Source: Lysobacter lycopersici (GTDB taxonomy: Bacteria; Pseudomonadota; Gammaproteobacteria; Xanthomonadales; Xanthomonadaceae). Taken from it: a stretch of 64,000 nt of DNA. The notes under the pieces were generated by a model that searched no databases, had not been told where the DNA came from, and saw only the letters and a list, made by a program, of their open reading frames with translations. The stretch is taken from NCBI RefSeq assembly GCF_007556775.1, contig NZ_CP041742.1, forward strand, positions 1,355,002 through 1,419,001, read 5' to 3'. A program made the translations under genes and the position numbers. Position 1 is the stretch's first letter. Each line of letters starts with the position of its first letter. This document shows positions 18,397 through 25,890 of the stretch, piece by piece.

Positions 18397-18601
18397 CGAA
18401 AGGCAGGCCCGACGGGGGGAATTGCCGATTCTAACGGCGCGGCGTGACGGGCCCATGTGCCATCGGGCCCAACCCCGCGCGGTCAACCGCTGGCGGAGGC
18501 GTGCGTTACGCGGCACATTGGCCGGGCGCCGGCCGCGGCACGTTGTCCGTTTCCGGCGCGCCGATGCGTCTTTCCTTCCGTCCCCCATGCGGAGCCAATC
18601 C

Positions 18602-19558
18602 ATGATCCACGACAGCATCCTCGACACCATCGGCCGCACCCCGGTCGTCCGCCTGCAACGCATCGCCCCGTCAGGGGTCGAGCTCTACGCCAAGGTGGAA
18701 TCCTTCAATCCCGGCGGTTCGGTCAAGGACCGCCTCGCCATCGCCATCATCCTCGACGCGGAAGCCAAGGGCCTGCTCAAGCCCGGCGACACCGTGATCG
18801 AAGCGACTTCGGGCAACACCGGCGTCGCGCTGGCGATGGTCTGCGCCGCGCGCGGCTACAAGTTCGTCGCGGTGATGGCCGATTCGTTCTCCATCGAACG
18901 CCGCAAGCTGATGCGCGCCTATGGCGCGAAGGTGATCCTCTCGCCCGCCGCCGAACGCGGCACCGGCATGGTGCGCAGGGCCGAGGAGCTGGCGAAGAAG
19001 CACGGCTGGTTCCTCGCCCGGCAATTCGAGAACCCGGCCAACCCCGAATACCACCGGCAGACGACCGCGGCGGAGATCCTGCGCGATTTCGCCGGACGCC
19101 GGCTCGATCATTTCGTCAGTGGCTGGGGCACCGGCGGCACCCTCACCGGCGTCGGCGGAGTGCTCGCGGTCGCACGCCCCGGGGTGAAGGTGCACGCGGC
19201 CGAACCGGAAGTCGCGGCACTGCTGCAGGGCAAGGACTGGTCGCCGCACAAGATCCAGGGCTGGACCCCGGACTTCGTGCCGCAGGTGCTGAACCGCGAT
19301 GTCGCCGCGCAGGTGCTGTCGATTTCCGACGCCGATGCCATTGCCACCGCGCGCCGATTGGCGCAGGAAGAGGGCCTCTTCGTCGGCATTTCCGCCGGCG
19401 CGACAGTCGCCGCCGCGCTACGCGTCGCGAAGGATGCGAAGGATGGCGACGTGATCCTCGCGATGTTGCCTGACACCGGCGAACGCTACTTCTCGACGCC
19501 GTTGTTCGAAGGCGTGCCGGACGGTTCCGACGATGAGTGGTTGGCATCGCTCGGCTGA
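18602..19558 (+). CDS. Cysteine synthase (O-acetylserine sulfhydrylase family)
   Basis: 318 residues from ATG 18602; another ATG lies five codons upstream (18587). PLP lysine K42 is in the family motif ESFNPGGSVKDR. The phosphate and cofactor sites EATSGNTG and SGWGTGGTLTG are intact, and PDTGERYFSTPLF closes the protein. It condenses O-acetylserine with sulfide, or thiosulfate, to make cysteine. It resembles both CysK and CysM; the subtype cannot be decided by eye, so no symbol is given. Confidence 0.94.
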   Translation: MIHDSILDTIGRTPVVRLQRIAPSGVELYAKVESFNPGGSVKDRLAIAIILDAEAKGLLKPGDTVIEATSGNTGVALAMVCAARGYKFVAVMADSFSIERRKLMRAYGAKVILSPAAERGTGMVRRAEELAKKHGWFLARQFENPANPEYHRQTTAAEILRDFAGRRLDHFVSGWGTGGTLTGVGGVLAVARPGVKVHAAEPEVAALLQGKDWSPHKIQGWTPDFVPQVLNRDVAAQVLSISDADAIATARRLAQEEGLFVGISAGATVAAALRVAKDAKDGDVILAMLPDTGERYFSTPLFEGVPDGSDDEWLASLG

Positions 19559-19566
19559 ATGCTTTT

Positions 19567-19619
19567 CCCCTCTCCCCTTGAGGGAGAGGGACGACGCGCG
19601 AAGCGCGCAGGGAGAGGGG
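19567..19619. repeat. CCCCTCTCCC...GGGAGAGGGG inverted-repeat element
   Basis: A perfect 10-bp outer stem CCCCTCTCCC (19567-19576) / GGGAGAGGGG (19610-19619) encloses a second GAGGGAGAGGG stretch and a CGCGC-GAA-GCGCG mini-hairpin (19595-19607). This is a purine/pyrimidine-rich interspersed element of the kind often seen between xanthomonad genes. It begins only 8 bases after the cysteine synthase stop. Confidence 0.65.
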
Positions 19620-19626
19620 CAAACAA

Positions 19627-19650
19627 AAACGCCGGCTTGCGCCGGCGTTT
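19627..19650 (+). terminator. Intrinsic terminator after cysteine synthase gene (possibly bidirectional)
   Basis: AAACGCCGGC, tetraloop TTGC, GCCGGCGTTT gives a perfect 10-bp stem with a short T run on the plus side and AAAAA/TTTTT on the other. It lies between convergent genes (cysteine synthase and aldolase), so it could stop transcripts from both sides. Confidence 0.8.
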
Positions 19651-19691
19651 CGCTTTGCTTCGTCATACACAGCCATTCGGCTGTGAAAGAT

Positions 19692-19767
19692 GCCGGCGAA
19701 AGCCGGAATCCAGCTTTACTCGCATGAACCATGAAAGAGCTGGGCCCCGGCTTCCGCCGGGGTGACG
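19692..19767. repeat. Inverted pair of GCCGG(n)CCAGC-type repeats
   Basis: Two related units face each other. One has the hairpin CCGGC-GAAA-GCCGG (19693-19706) followed by AATCCAGC. The other has CCCCGGC-TTCC-GCCGGGG (19745-19762), whose complement reads GCCGGGGCCCAGC. The arms are imperfect inverted copies joined by a 30-base A/T-richer linker. It ends close to the aldolase stop and resembles the GCCGGAATCCAGC repeats common in proteobacteria. Confidence 0.6.
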
Positions 19768-19777
19768 AGACGTTAGG

Positions 19778-20788
19778 TCACGCAGCCTTGGTCCACTGCC
19801 CCAACGCGGCAAGCCCATTCGCCTTCGCGCGTTCGAACACGGTCTGCTGCGCCTTGGCGTAGTTGCCGGCCATGTCCTGCGCCCACAGCTTGAGCGCGGC
19901 CTGCTGCATGGCGCGACCGTAGCTGAAGCTCAGCGGCCACGGGTTCGGGCCCATGCGGTTCATCGCGTCGAGGTGCGCGGTCGCGGCCTCGTCGCTCTGC
20001 CCGCCGGACAGGAACACGATTCCCGGCAGGATCGCCGGCACCGCGGACTTCAGGCACATCAGGGTGGATTCGGCCACTTCCTCGACGCTGGCCTGCTCGT
20101 CGCAGCCCTTGCCGGGCACGACCATCGACGCCTTGAGGATGGTGCCTTCCAGCATCACGTTCTGGTTGTACAGCGCGTCGAACAGCGAACGCAGCACGAC
20201 TTCGGTGACTTCGTAGCAGGTCTCGATGTCGTGGTCGCCGTCCATCAGCACCTCGGGTTCGACCATCGGCACCAGGCCCTGTTCCTGGCACAGCGCGGCA
20301 TAGCGCGCCAGCGCGTGGCTGTTGGCCTCGATGCAGGTACCGGACGGGATGTCCTCGCCGATGTTGATCACCGCGCGCCACTTGGCGAAGCGCGCGCCGA
20401 GCTTGTAGTACTCGGCGAGGCGGTCGCGCAGGCCGTCGAGGCCCTCGGTCACGACTTCGCCGGGGAAACCGGCGAGGTTGTGCGTGCCCTTGTCGACCTT
20501 GATGCCCGGGATCATGCCGTGGTCGGCCATGTATTTGGCGAACGGCACGCCGTCCTTGGTCTTCTGGCGGATGGTTTCGTCGAACAGGATCGCGCCGGAG
20601 AGGTATTCGTTCGCGTTCGGCGCGGTCAGCAGCAGTTCGCGGTAGGCGCGGCGGTTTTCCTCGATGTTCTCGATGCCGACGCCGGCGAAGCGCTTGGCGC
20701 AGGTCGCGGAGGATTCGTCGATGGCGATGATGCCCTTGCCCGGCGCGACCATGGCGCGGGCGGTTTCGGCGAGTTGTTCGATGCTCAT
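19778..20788 (-). CDS. Class I fructose-bisphosphate aldolase
   Basis: 336 residues. The Schiff-base lysine is K219 in GTILKASMVVPG; K136 (FAKWRAV) and E178 (MVEPEV) are the conserved catalytic partners, and IAIDESSATCAKRF near residue 22 is the typical N-terminal block. It therefore uses lysine chemistry rather than zinc. The C-terminus ends QWTKAA and lacks the terminal tyrosine of animal aldolases. It splits fructose 1,6-bisphosphate in glycolysis or makes it in gluconeogenesis. Pyruvate kinase, phosphoglycerate kinase and GAPDH genes lie upstream in the same direction. Confidence 0.95.
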   Translation of the reverse strand: MSIEQLAETARAMVAPGKGIIAIDESSATCAKRFAGVGIENIEENRRAYRELLLTAPNANEYLSGAILFDETIRQKTKDGVPFAKYMADHGMIPGIKVDKGTHNLAGFPGEVVTEGLDGLRDRLAEYYKLGARFAKWRAVINIGEDIPSGTCIEANSHALARYAALCQEQGLVPMVEPEVLMDGDHDIETCYEVTEVVLRSLFDALYNQNVMLEGTILKASMVVPGKGCDEQASVEEVAESTLMCLKSAVPAILPGIVFLSGGQSDEAATAHLDAMNRMGPNPWPLSFSYGRAMQQAALKLWAQDMAGNYAKAQQTVFERAKANGLAALGQWTKAA

Positions 20789-20820
20789 GGAAAGGCGTCC
20801 GGCGGCGGAAAAGAGCCGGA

Positions 20821-20826
20821 ATTATA
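20821..20826 (-). promoter_or_regulatory. Candidate -10 element for the aldolase gene
   Basis: The minus strand reads TATAAT here, a perfect -10 hexamer standing out in very GC-rich DNA, 32 bases upstream of the aldolase ATG. No good -35 hexamer is found at 16-18 bp spacing, so this is a partial match only. Confidence 0.45.
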
Positions 20827-20868
20827 GCCTTTCCCGCGGCCCGGCCCCGGGGTCGGGATTCGCGGCTC

Positions 20869-20982
20869 GTAGGGCGGAACCGCCAAAGGCGATTCCGCCG
20901 TCGTGCGCCGCAATCGGCTTCTTCGATGGTGGGCGGGATGGAGAAGGCGATGGCGGAAACCGCTTCGCGGGTTCCGCCCTAC
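20869..20982. repeat. BIME-like pair of inverted REP elements (GTAGGGCGGAAC family)
   Basis: The left REP (20869-20899) reads GTAG, then GGCGGAA, CCGCC, AAA, GGCG and TTCCGCC, a stem with one mismatch. The right REP (20952-20982), on the other strand, also starts GTAGGGCGGAAC and has the stem GGCGGAA-CCCGC-GAA-GCGGT-TTCCGCC. A 52-bp linker joins them. The GTAG head plus hairpin is the REP hallmark. The palindrome differs from that next to the RAYT at 42.4 kb. Confidence 0.75.
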
Positions 20983-20987
20983 AGTTC

Positions 20988-21509
20988 TCAGGTCGAGCCT
21001 TGGGTTCCAGCGTAACGCAGCCGATACAGGATCGCGGCCAAGCCGCGTCCGCCGAGGATCAACGCCACGGAAATAACCGCTTCAAGCACGCATCCGGCGA
21101 TCTGACCCTTGAGGGAAGCGAGTACGTCAGCGGCACTTACGCCAGCAACGATCTGGGTTTGCGCCCACAGCCTGAAGCCCTGCATCAGAGCATCGAAAAG
21201 GTGCCAGACGCCGATCGTCGCAATCATGAGTCCAAACCACGTCGATGCATCGAGATCGCTTTCGAACACGTGGTCGGACGGGCGCGTCAATGCGAGGCGC
21301 GCTATCTTGTCGGCGAAGATCCATAACAGCGCCATGACGACGAACAGCACGGAAAACAAGAGGAAAAGCTGGCCCGGTGTGAAGAACCCGGATTGATTCC
21401 TACTGGCGAGCAGCAACATCGGCAGGCCGATCACGATCTGCAACACCGACCAGAGGGCAATCGCGCGGATCACCATGCACAGCAGCGAAAACGCATTTGT
21501 TTTCGTCAT
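20988..21509 (-). CDS. Four-helix membrane protein of unknown function
   Basis: 173 residues from the ATG at 21507-21509 (MTKTNAFSLLCM). Hydrophobic stretches lie at about 7-33, 45-68, 95-115 and 145-165, giving four transmembrane segments, with a charged loop RPSDHVFESDLDAS between the second and third. The layout recalls small DUF2975-like or other 4-TM inner-membrane proteins, but I cannot name the family. It lies 28 bp downstream of the pyruvate kinase stop in the same direction and is followed immediately by the BIME. Composition is slightly less GC-rich than its neighbours. Confidence 0.7.
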   Translation of the reverse strand: MTKTNAFSLLCMVIRAIALWSVLQIVIGLPMLLLASRNQSGFFTPGQLFLLFSVLFVVMALLWIFADKIARLALTRPSDHVFESDLDASTWFGLMIATIGVWHLFDALMQGFRLWAQTQIVAGVSAADVLASLKGQIAGCVLEAVISVALILGGRGLAAILYRLRYAGTQGST

Positions 21510-21537
21510 GTGGATTCCCCTTTTGCAAACTGCTTCG

Positions 21538-23004
21538 CTACAACTCCCCCAACCCCTCGGCCTTGCCGTCGTCGCCCACTTGCAGCAAACGCAACGTGTT
21601 GGTCGCGCCATGCGTCTCCATGTGCTCGCCGCTGGTGAACACCACCCGGTCGCCGGCGGCGAGCAGGCCCGCCCCGACCAGCGTGCGGATGCTGCCGCGC
21701 GCGGCCTCGCGCGGGGTCTGGCCACGGCTGTCGTAATCCCACGGGAACACGTCGCGCATCAGCGCCATCCGCCGGCGCGCGCCGTCGTGGCGCGAGAACG
21801 CGTGGATCGGCACGTTGGAACGGAACCGCGACAGGAAGCGCGCGGTGCCGCCGGATTCGGTCATCGCCACGATCGCGCCGACGCCGATGTGCTCGGACAG
21901 GAACATTGCCGCCATGGCGATGGCCTGGTCGGCGCGCTCCAGGTCGCGCTGCGCGGCCTCGAAATCGGTGTCGCGCTCGAAACTGCGCTCGGCGCCGAGG
22001 CAGATGCGCGCCATCGCCTCGACCGCGGCGACGGGATGCTGGCCAGCCGCGGTTTCCTGCGACAGCATCACCGCATCGGTGCCGTCGATCACCGCGTTCG
22101 CGACGTCGAGCACTTCGGCGCGGGTGGGAATCGGGTTGTCGACCATCGACTGCAGCATCTGCGTCGCGGTGATCACCACGCGTTCGCGCGCCAGCGATTC
22201 GCGGATGATGCGTTTCTGCAGGCCAGGCAGTTCGGCATCGCCGATTTCCACGCCGAGGTCGCCGCGCGCGACCATCACCACGTCGCTGGCGTCGATGATC
22301 TCGCCGAGGTTTTCGATGGCCTCGGTGCGCTCCACCTTCGCCACCAGCGCGGCATCGCTGCCGGCCGCCTGCGCGACGCGACGCGCCTCGTGCATATCGG
22401 CGGCGTCGCGACAGAACGACACCGCGATGAAGTCCGCGCCGATGCGCGCGGCCACGGCGATCAGTTCGCGATCGCGTTCGGTGATGGCGCCCAGCGACAG
22501 CCCGCCGCCCTGCTTGTTCAGGCCCTTGCGATCGGACAGCACGCTGTCGTTGAGCACGGTGTTGACGATGCGCGCGCCTTCGACTTTTTCGACCCGCAAT
22601 TGCACCAGCCCGTCATCAAGCAGCAGCACGTCGCCGGGCACCACGTCGCCGGGCAGACCGAGGTAGCTGACGCCGACCTGGCGTTCGTCGCCGGGCGGCG
22701 CATCCGCGCTCGCGACCAGGTCGAAGCGCGTGCCGGCTTTCAACGCAACCTTTCCGGTTGCGAATTTCTCGACCCGGATCTTCGGCCCCGGCAGGTCGGC
22801 GAGGATGCCGACTTCGCGGCCGAGCTTCGCGGCGACTTCGCGCACCTGCGCGGCGCGCGCTTCCTGCGCGGACGGATCGCCGTGCGAGAAATTCAGCCTG
22901 ACCACGTCCACGCCCGCGTTGAACAGGCGTTCGAGCACGCCCGGCGCATCGGTCGCGGGGCCCAGCGTGGCGAGGATCTTGGTGCGTCGGCGTCGATCGG
23001 TCAT
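21538..23004 (-). CDS. pyk: Pyruvate kinase
   Basis: 488 residues. The N-terminal TKILATLGPATDAP and VVRLNFSHGD are standard. LADLPGPKIRVE is followed by the B domain, and the active-site cluster FIAVSFCRDA, VAKVERTEAIENL and VMVARGDLGVEIG is intact. ITATQMLQSM and GTDAVMLSQETAAGQHP also match, and the C domain ends normally. It makes pyruvate and ATP from phosphoenolpyruvate. ATG 23002-23004 gives the family start MTDRRRRTKI. Only 43 bp separate it from the divergent acetyltransferase gene. Confidence 0.96.
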   Translation of the reverse strand: MTDRRRRTKILATLGPATDAPGVLERLFNAGVDVVRLNFSHGDPSAQEARAAQVREVAAKLGREVGILADLPGPKIRVEKFATGKVALKAGTRFDLVASADAPPGDERQVGVSYLGLPGDVVPGDVLLLDDGLVQLRVEKVEGARIVNTVLNDSVLSDRKGLNKQGGGLSLGAITERDRELIAVAARIGADFIAVSFCRDAADMHEARRVAQAAGSDAALVAKVERTEAIENLGEIIDASDVVMVARGDLGVEIGDAELPGLQKRIIRESLARERVVITATQMLQSMVDNPIPTRAEVLDVANAVIDGTDAVMLSQETAAGQHPVAAVEAMARICLGAERSFERDTDFEAAQRDLERADQAIAMAAMFLSEHIGVGAIVAMTESGGTARFLSRFRSNVPIHAFSRHDGARRRMALMRDVFPWDYDSRGQTPREAARGSIRTLVGAGLLAAGDRVVFTSGEHMETHGATNTLRLLQVGDDGKAEGLGEL

Positions 23005-23047
23005 GGCATGCTTCCCCTTCACCCGCACGCTAGCACAGCCACGCGAC

Positions 23048-23644
23048 ATGGCGACCGACCAACGCATCGACATCACCGCGACCCTCGGCGCGCTGCCCGC
23101 CTTCCCGCAGCTGCGCGGGAAGCGGGTGCGCCTGCGCGGACCGACGGCCGGCGACGCCGACGACCTGTTCGCGCTGTTTTCCGATCCCGAGGTGATGCGC
23201 TACTGGAGCCGCGCGCCGATGCGCGAACGCGGCGAGGCCGAGGGCCTCATCGGCGAAATCCTCGACGCCTTCTCGAAGCGCGAACTGCTCAACTGGGTGA
23301 TCGTCGATGCCGACGACCGCGTCATCGGCACCACGACCCTGTTCCGTTTCGATCCGCGCCACCGCCGCGCCGAAGTCGGCTACGCGCTGCGCTCCGACCA
23401 CTGGGGTCGCGGTCTCGCGTCCGAAGCGGTTTCCCTCGCCATCGACTGGGCGCTGCGCACGCTGGACCTGCACCGCGTCGAGGCCGACATCGACCCGCGC
23501 AACCATGCCTCGCGCCGCGTGCTCGAACGCCTCGGATTCCGCAGCGAAGGCGTGCTGCGCGAGCGCTTCTTCGTCGGCGATGAGGCCACCGATTCGGAAC
23601 TGTTCGGCGTGCTCGCGACCGAATGGCGCGAACGGCGCCGTTAG
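23048..23644 (+). CDS. GNAT-family N-acetyltransferase (RimJ/RimL type)
   Basis: 198 residues. The RimL-like start LRGKRVRLRGPTAGDADDLF is followed by SDPEVMRYWSR, and the acetyl-CoA-binding loop HWGRGLASEA sits near residue 120. The C-terminal NHASRRVLERLGFRSEGVLRE motif is typical of the group that acetylates protein N-termini or antibiotics; the substrate is unknown. It is divergent from pyruvate kinase and its TAG stop overlaps the stop of the convergent Sel1 gene (23641-23644). Confidence 0.9.
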   Translation: MATDQRIDITATLGALPAFPQLRGKRVRLRGPTAGDADDLFALFSDPEVMRYWSRAPMRERGEAEGLIGEILDAFSKRELLNWVIVDADDRVIGTTTLFRFDPRHRRAEVGYALRSDHWGRGLASEAVSLAIDWALRTLDLHRVEADIDPRNHASRRVLERLGFRSEGVLRERFFVGDEATDSELFGVLATEWRERRR

Positions 23645-25890
23645 TCGTTGGCCTCGTCCAGCACGTAGGGCTTGCCGGCCGCATACAGGTCGCGGCGTTG
23701 CAGGAACTGCTTGAGCGCGTCCGGGTCGTCCGGATTCCGGCGCTTCACCTTCGCGATCACGTCTTCCTGCAGCTTCGCCGCGCGCGCGTAGTCGCCGTTG
23801 GCCGCGTAGCAGGCGGCTTCGGTATCCATGGCTCCCGAACCGAGTTCGCCCGTCTTCGCCAGCGCCTCGATGACATCGAGCCCCGCCTTCGGGTCGCGGA
23901 CGGCCGGATCCGGAGAAACGCACTGGTACCAGGCGAGGTTGTTGGAGGATGTTTCATTGCCGAGTTCGATCGCTTTTTTCCAGGCTTCGATTGCCTGCCT
24001 GCGCGATTCCGGCGTCTTCTTGCGGTACAACCACGAGGCGTAGCTGTTCTGCGCGTCGACATCGCCGCCCTCGATCGCGCGCTTCAACCACTTGAGGCCT
24101 TCGGCCTCGTCCGGCTTGCCGAATTCGCCTTTGAGCAACGCCACGCCCAATTGCGTCTCCGAATCGTGGTCGCCTTTCTCGGCGTCCTGCAGCAACCAGC
24201 GCCGCGCCTGTTCCGGATCCTTCTTCATGCCGCGCCCTTCCAGCGCCAGCGATGCCAGTGCGCGGCGTGCCCGGGCGTAACCGGCACGATCAAGATTTCG
24301 ATAGATGCCGACGCCTTGCTCCTGGGTGGCGCGTAAACCGGGATGCTCGTCGACATACAGCCGGGCCAAATGCATCAACGCGTAAACATCGTCCGCGGCG
24401 GCGGCCTGCAGCAACCAGGCCTCCGCGTCCGCCCATCGAGAGTCGTCCTCGGCCATATACGCCAGATCGCCCATGGCGTCTGCGGATCCGCCTTGCGCAG
24501 CGCTTTCCAGCATTTGTCTGGCGGCATCATGGTCGACCTCGAGGCCGTGTTTGCCCGTATTGAGCATGTAGCCGTAGTAGGCTTGCGCGCCGGCATTTCC
24601 GTGCGCGGCCGCCTTGCGCATCAAAGCCAGCATTTGCGAGTCGTCGCCCCGGTCGCCATACCAGTCGGCCAGCTTTGCTTCGCCTCCACCCGCTTCGTTC
24701 GACGCCGGATCCGACAAGAATGCGATTTGGGCCGCGTCGAGCGAAGCCTTGGGATCGTCGGCAAGCACCTGGTCGATCTGCAGCCAACGCCAATAGCGCT
24801 GGGCATGGCCGGTCGCATGCTGCAATCGCTCCACCAGCGGCGCGGGCAGACTCGCCTTATCGTCCATGTCGTACAGGATCCGGGTGAACTGCTCGATCGC
24901 GCCCCCGCCCTCCCAATGTCGGTCGGCGGCGTCGAGCAATATCCATGCCTTGTCCGGATCGCGTTCGACGCCGATCCCCTGCAGGTACGCCATCGACAGC
25001 AACAGCAAAGGATAGGCTTGGTGCTTCTCCGCCCTCGGAAGCAACGCATCGATCATGCCGTCCGCGCAGTGCGCGGAACGTTGCGCCGAACAAACCACGA
25101 GCCACCAGTGAACCGACTCGACCCCGCCTGCCTCCGCGCCTTCGCGCAATGTAGCCAGCCTCTGGTCACCGGATTCGCCCGAGGCTTTCGCCACCGCTTG
25201 CGCATCCAATCCAAAAACCTGGTTCGTGGCGGCCGAACTCTGGATATATCCACTTGCAAGATGGTTGCGCAAGATCGGAAACCCGCGCATGGGATCCTCG
25301 CGGTCGATCGTGTAGTTGACATCGATGAAGTCAAAAGCCAAATGCCGTTCGATGCCGGATTCCGGATCGCGCGCGGCGATCGCCAGCGGGAAGTATCGTT
25401 CCGGATGAACCCACGGGTAGTAGAGATAGGCGACCTCCATGCCGCTGGATAGCACGAGCGCGCTGGCATCGACCGGCGTCAGCACCCTGATCGGCTTGTC
25501 CGCACCATCGGTGGGCGAATGCGACAAGGCTTCGCGCGAGAGCGCCGACAGGACCGTGATGGCCTGTTCTGCGCGTTCGACATCGCCCGTGGCCTGCGCG
25601 CACAGGTAATCTGCGCGCCGAATGGCGAGGCTGATCGGTGCGGCGGCGATGGATTGGGCGAGCGCGTCGGCGTTGGCCCGGCAAGCATCGGCGTCGACGC
25701 TGCTGCCGTCGTAGCTCAACTGGTCCAGCACGGCGTAGGCGCCAAAAACAGTCGACGCGTTTGCCGTCGCCAGGAAACGGTCCCATTCCGCCGCTGCGTC
25801 GAACGGGGCATCGGCCGCCGCGGCGCCGCCGAACGCGGCGGACAACGCCACGACCCATAAGGCGCGCCTTGCGCATTTGCCCGCCGTCAC
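23641..25890 (-). CDS. Secreted Sel1-repeat (SLR/TPR-like) protein
   Basis: 749 residues. A signal peptide ends around residue 26 (GGAAAA-DAP). From about residue 270 the protein is built of Sel1-like helical repeats, for example AYPLLLLSMAYLQGIGVERDPDKAW and LASLALEGRGMKKDPEQARRWL, and QLGVALLKGEFGKPDEAEGLKWL. Such solenoids bind proteins or peptides. The start is GTG 25890, overlapping the upstream gene's stop (GTGA at 25887-25890). A shared envelope role with the transglutaminase-like partner is inferred from coupling. Confidence 0.85.
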   Translation of the reverse strand: MTAGKCARRALWVVALSAAFGGAAAADAPFDAAAEWDRFLATANASTVFGAYAVLDQLSYDGSSVDADACRANADALAQSIAAAPISLAIRRADYLCAQATGDVERAEQAITVLSALSREALSHSPTDGADKPIRVLTPVDASALVLSSGMEVAYLYYPWVHPERYFPLAIAARDPESGIERHLAFDFIDVNYTIDREDPMRGFPILRNHLASGYIQSSAATNQVFGLDAQAVAKASGESGDQRLATLREGAEAGGVESVHWWLVVCSAQRSAHCADGMIDALLPRAEKHQAYPLLLLSMAYLQGIGVERDPDKAWILLDAADRHWEGGGAIEQFTRILYDMDDKASLPAPLVERLQHATGHAQRYWRWLQIDQVLADDPKASLDAAQIAFLSDPASNEAGGGEAKLADWYGDRGDDSQMLALMRKAAAHGNAGAQAYYGYMLNTGKHGLEVDHDAARQMLESAAQGGSADAMGDLAYMAEDDSRWADAEAWLLQAAAADDVYALMHLARLYVDEHPGLRATQEQGVGIYRNLDRAGYARARRALASLALEGRGMKKDPEQARRWLLQDAEKGDHDSETQLGVALLKGEFGKPDEAEGLKWLKRAIEGGDVDAQNSYASWLYRKKTPESRRQAIEAWKKAIELGNETSSNNLAWYQCVSPDPAVRDPKAGLDVIEALAKTGELGSGAMDTEAACYAANGDYARAAKLQEDVIAKVKRRNPDDPDALKQFLQRRDLYAAGKPYVLDEAND

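Noticed and set aside
20988-21725. Longer version of the 4-TM protein, reaching into pyruvate kinase
   Set aside because: The extension overlaps conserved pyruvate kinase codons. The ATG at 21507-21509 starts the first hydrophobic segment.
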